64,000 bases of DNA from Lateolabrax maculatus (taxonomy: Eukaryota > Chordata > Actinopteri > Acropomatiformes > Lateolabracidae). Under the pieces are notes generated by a model. It had not been told where the DNA came from and did no database searches. It was given only the letters and a program-made list of their open reading frames with translations. Positions within the stretch are counted from its first letter, which is position 1, and each line of letters opens with the position of its first letter. Positions 61,571 through 64,000 of the stretch are shown here, piece after piece. The stretch lies in NCBI GenBank assembly GCA_031216445.1, contig CM062219.1, forward strand, positions 16,715,001 through 16,779,000. The letters are read 5' to 3'. The position numbers and the translations under genes are program-made.

Positions 61571-62644
61571 GTTAAATATCAGGTCCCTGCAGACTGTGCC
61601 GGAACTGATGAGGGGATTTTTTTTTCAATTCTACATTCAAAAACGTATTTAGCCCTTCAGTAACTGAGAATAAAATGTATTTATTTGGCTATTGCAACAG
61701 ACAAGGCCTCCAATACTTGGGTCAGATTTCCTAACAACATGTTCTGCGCTGTCTTTAGATCAAGTCCTAGCAACATGTATGTGTCCATATCGAGCATTAT
61801 GAAGGCTTGAAGCTGTCTACATCTTAACTGTCAAAGTCAAAACATCAACAAACCACAGAGCTCATGCGTGATGAGCCTCTCAATGTCAAGACAGGGGCCT
61901 GAAACAGCTGACGCAAATGTCTGAAAATAGATACATGGTGTCCATCAACACTCGCGTCACTCTCTGATGCTCGCGGCTGATTAAGATGGCTTCATTAATT
62001 ATAACTTGTTGGTAGGGCAAAGTGTGGAACTGGTTGTTGCAGGAGAATTAGTGCTGTGAGCAAGAACCCAGTCGTCTGCGTCATAGACAGCCCTACCCCT
62101 AAGTTGACTGAACGGGGATAAGCACTAAGCTCATTTAAGGAATCCAGCAATTGATAGAAATAAGAAGTAACCCCTTTAAAGTTAGAGAAGACAGTAAGGG
62201 AATTCTCTAAAGGGCCCACCAGAACAGTACAGGAGCTTACTGTTCAACAAAGTGTCCTAGGGGATCTGCAATACATGGAGCCCGGGGGATGAGGTATACC
62301 AAATAAATATATTTTTTTTTTTGACAGTTTTTCTTTGCTTAATGGAAAACCTCAAAAAAAGGAATATGTAATTTTTCACATGTTGAAGTGACAGAGAGGA
62401 GGAGGAAGTGGCTGAGGCAAAAGAGAAAGTCTTCAGAGAGCAAAAGTAGATAAAGTGGTGGTTAGAATAAGTAATTTCCCTTATGAAATCCCTCCTGTAA
62501 CACCTCCTGGAATAGAGACTTCATTGCACGGTGGGTTATCATTAGACACTCACTATAGATAGCCCTGGAATCCCTTAAAGACCTCGCTAGCCTACTTTCA
62601 GCTCATCAGAAAATGTGATTGGAGATTTGAGGGGATTCTGCATA
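61571..62644. other. Intronic DNA, no supported feature
   Basis: Short T runs at 61617-61625 and 62312-62323. No exon supported. Confidence 0.5.

Positions 62645-62669
<25 letters not shown>
62645..62669. repeat. C25 homopolymer
   Basis: Twenty-five consecutive C residues, an unusually long poly(C) tract. It yields false Pro and Gly runs in frames on the two strands. The true length may differ because of sequencing or assembly error. Confidence 0.93.
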
Positions 62670-62675
<6 letters not shown>

Positions 62676-63769
62676 TTGACCTCCGACCTGCTTGTTTACA
62701 CCTGCAAAGGACATGTGGGACTTTCTCATTGGATTGCAGCTCTATAGTATTTAGTCTGAATGGGACCTTGAAGCGTGGCTGTGATTTTTTTGGCCCCAAG
62801 CTTGAGGTAAACCTACATTGTATATGAGCTCAGGGATACCAGGGGCAAAAAAAAAAAAAAGCATAGTTTGTGGATTTATCCTTCTGCTGTCCTTCTCCGC
62901 CCGTGCCCTGTCCTTGAATGTAGAGTGGTGTTTGTGTGTTTAAGTAGGTGCGTTTTTGCCTGTGCTGGATTCCGGCAGGACAGGAATGGAAGCACTGCCG
63001 CAGCGGGGCAGGAGCTTTTCCGTCTCCAGCCCCAGTTAGTCTCTCCTCTTCCCACCACTTAACGATCAATTCCTCCACGCAGCCGGACTCCCCCGCCCTC
63101 TCGTTCAACCCGCTACATCGTCCCGAAAGACTGACTGTCAGAATGGGAGTAGAGGGGAGGGGGAATTAGACGGTAGAGGCAGTGAAACAAAGAGATGCGT
63201 GTAAACAAAGAGAGTTAAAGGGATGGAAGTCAGAAAAATAACAACTGCAATTGAATGTGAATGGGATGAGTCCTTAATTGATTTGGTGAGAAGGCAGATG
63301 AAATCAAAGATTGAATGATAAATGTTGCAGTAATTTGATGAATAGAAAGAAAGTTTGATTAGGAGTGATTATTGTAAACAAAACAGTTTTCAACATCTGT
63401 CACCACTTTCTGCCATTCAGCATTTATCATTTAAACAACAGCCTAATTAGCATTCAAGGTTGAGTAACAAACAAGTGCTCAAAGGTAAAGTGACAAAAAG
63501 ATTGTTATTTGGTTTGATTGAAGAGTGTAATGACTTTCACGTCTAACTCATGCTCATCACCCCAGCTTTTCAGATTTCAATGTTTTTATTTTTCCCAATA
63601 TGAGGAATTGTTTTGTTGCAGTGGCCAAGTTCCGTCAATAACGAAACGCAGCAAGATAAAGACACTCGAGATTAAAAAAACAAAATACATTACACAACAT
63701 TACATATTACTTGAATAAACTAAAATCTGCGACTAGAAACTGATTCAAATTGAAAAAAGTTAAAGGTGA
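62670..63769. other. Intronic DNA, no supported feature
   Basis: Includes an A run at 62847-62860 and a GC-richer patch at about 62985-63130. No exon supported. Confidence 0.45.
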
Positions 63770-63897
63770 GGAAAGTTTTGGGACAGCTGGTTAGACAAAC
63801 AGATCCATTTGAAAACCTTGGGCTCTGGGATATTGCGAGGGTCATTTTGTAAATTAATCTGACATTAATTAAAATAATAATCATCAGTTGCAGCTCT
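63770..63897. repeat. AT-rich dispersed repeat copy
   Basis: CCTTGGGCTCTGGGATATTG, GGTCATTTTGTAAATTAATC and a TAATCATCAGTTGCAGCTCT end fit the AT-rich family. Confidence 0.7.
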
Positions 63898-64000
63898 AAA
63901 CTAATCACATTCATTTATATAATTTAGTCTGTGTGATTGCCATCTACTGTGAGAAGAGTAAGTGACAGAAATAGGCAAACATTGCAGCATTTACAGAGAC

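Larger units (their letters stand above)
26538..64000 (+). other. vav2: vav2 intron 2 (5' part)
   Basis: No segment encoding the expected next CH-domain residues (beginning VIS or VIE in the family) was found after a 3' splice site in the remaining 37 kb. The whole stretch is therefore read as intron 2. It holds repeats, microsatellites and candidate regulatory blocks, listed separately. My exon search was by eye, so a short or divergent exon could be missed. Confidence 0.75.

Overview
The window reads as intronic DNA from a ray-finned fish, most likely a spiny-rayed teleost. Three things point there: the dispersed repeat families, the many (CA)n and (TA)n microsatellites, and a vertebrate exon with canonical splice sites. 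It is not prokaryotic. The open frames of 60 to 221 codons are ordinary chance frames or are produced by microsatellites and repeats. No operon, CRISPR array, rRNA or intact tRNA gene is visible.

I can support only one coding segment, a 117-base exon on the + strand at 26421-26537. Its 39 codons match the part of the VAV2 calponin-homology (CH) domain that begins [11 protein letters not shown] and ends [11 protein letters not shown]. Choices such as [18 protein letters not shown] fit VAV2 rather than VAV1 or VAV3. This is the family's second coding exon, so positions 1-26420 are the 3' part of a long first intron and 26538-64000 the 5' part of a long second intron. I found neither the first exon nor the third exon in the window.

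Intron 1 holds several dispersed repeats. Two copies of one fish repeat family share an end in opposite orientation (about 5121-5361 and 7976-8189). A repeat at about 12118-12432 still carries a decayed RecQ-like helicase P-loop. There is also a long (CT)n(CA)n microsatellite at 13828-13931, several AT-rich repeats ending in a TTGCAGCCCT-like sequence, and a tandem pair of a repeat unit at 18326-18566.

Intron 2 carries a decayed non-LTR retrotransposon 3' end (27340-27690), a degenerate CATAATTATGAG-type array (33369-33600), a tRNA-like SINE candidate (43245-43390), a second copy of the 18 kb repeat family (48525-48900), and further AT-rich repeats and microsatellites. Several repeat-free, motif-rich blocks look like conserved noncoding (enhancer-type) DNA, notably 29670-30450, 46291-46500, 47995-48310 and 54400-54600. 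That reading is inference and needs cross-species alignment.

I see no convincing new biological system. The most interesting items are the helicase relic inside a repeat, the inverted repeat pair, and the candidate regulatory blocks flanking the VAV2 exon. Repeat names rest on recalled sequence patterns and not on any search, and repeat boundaries are approximate.
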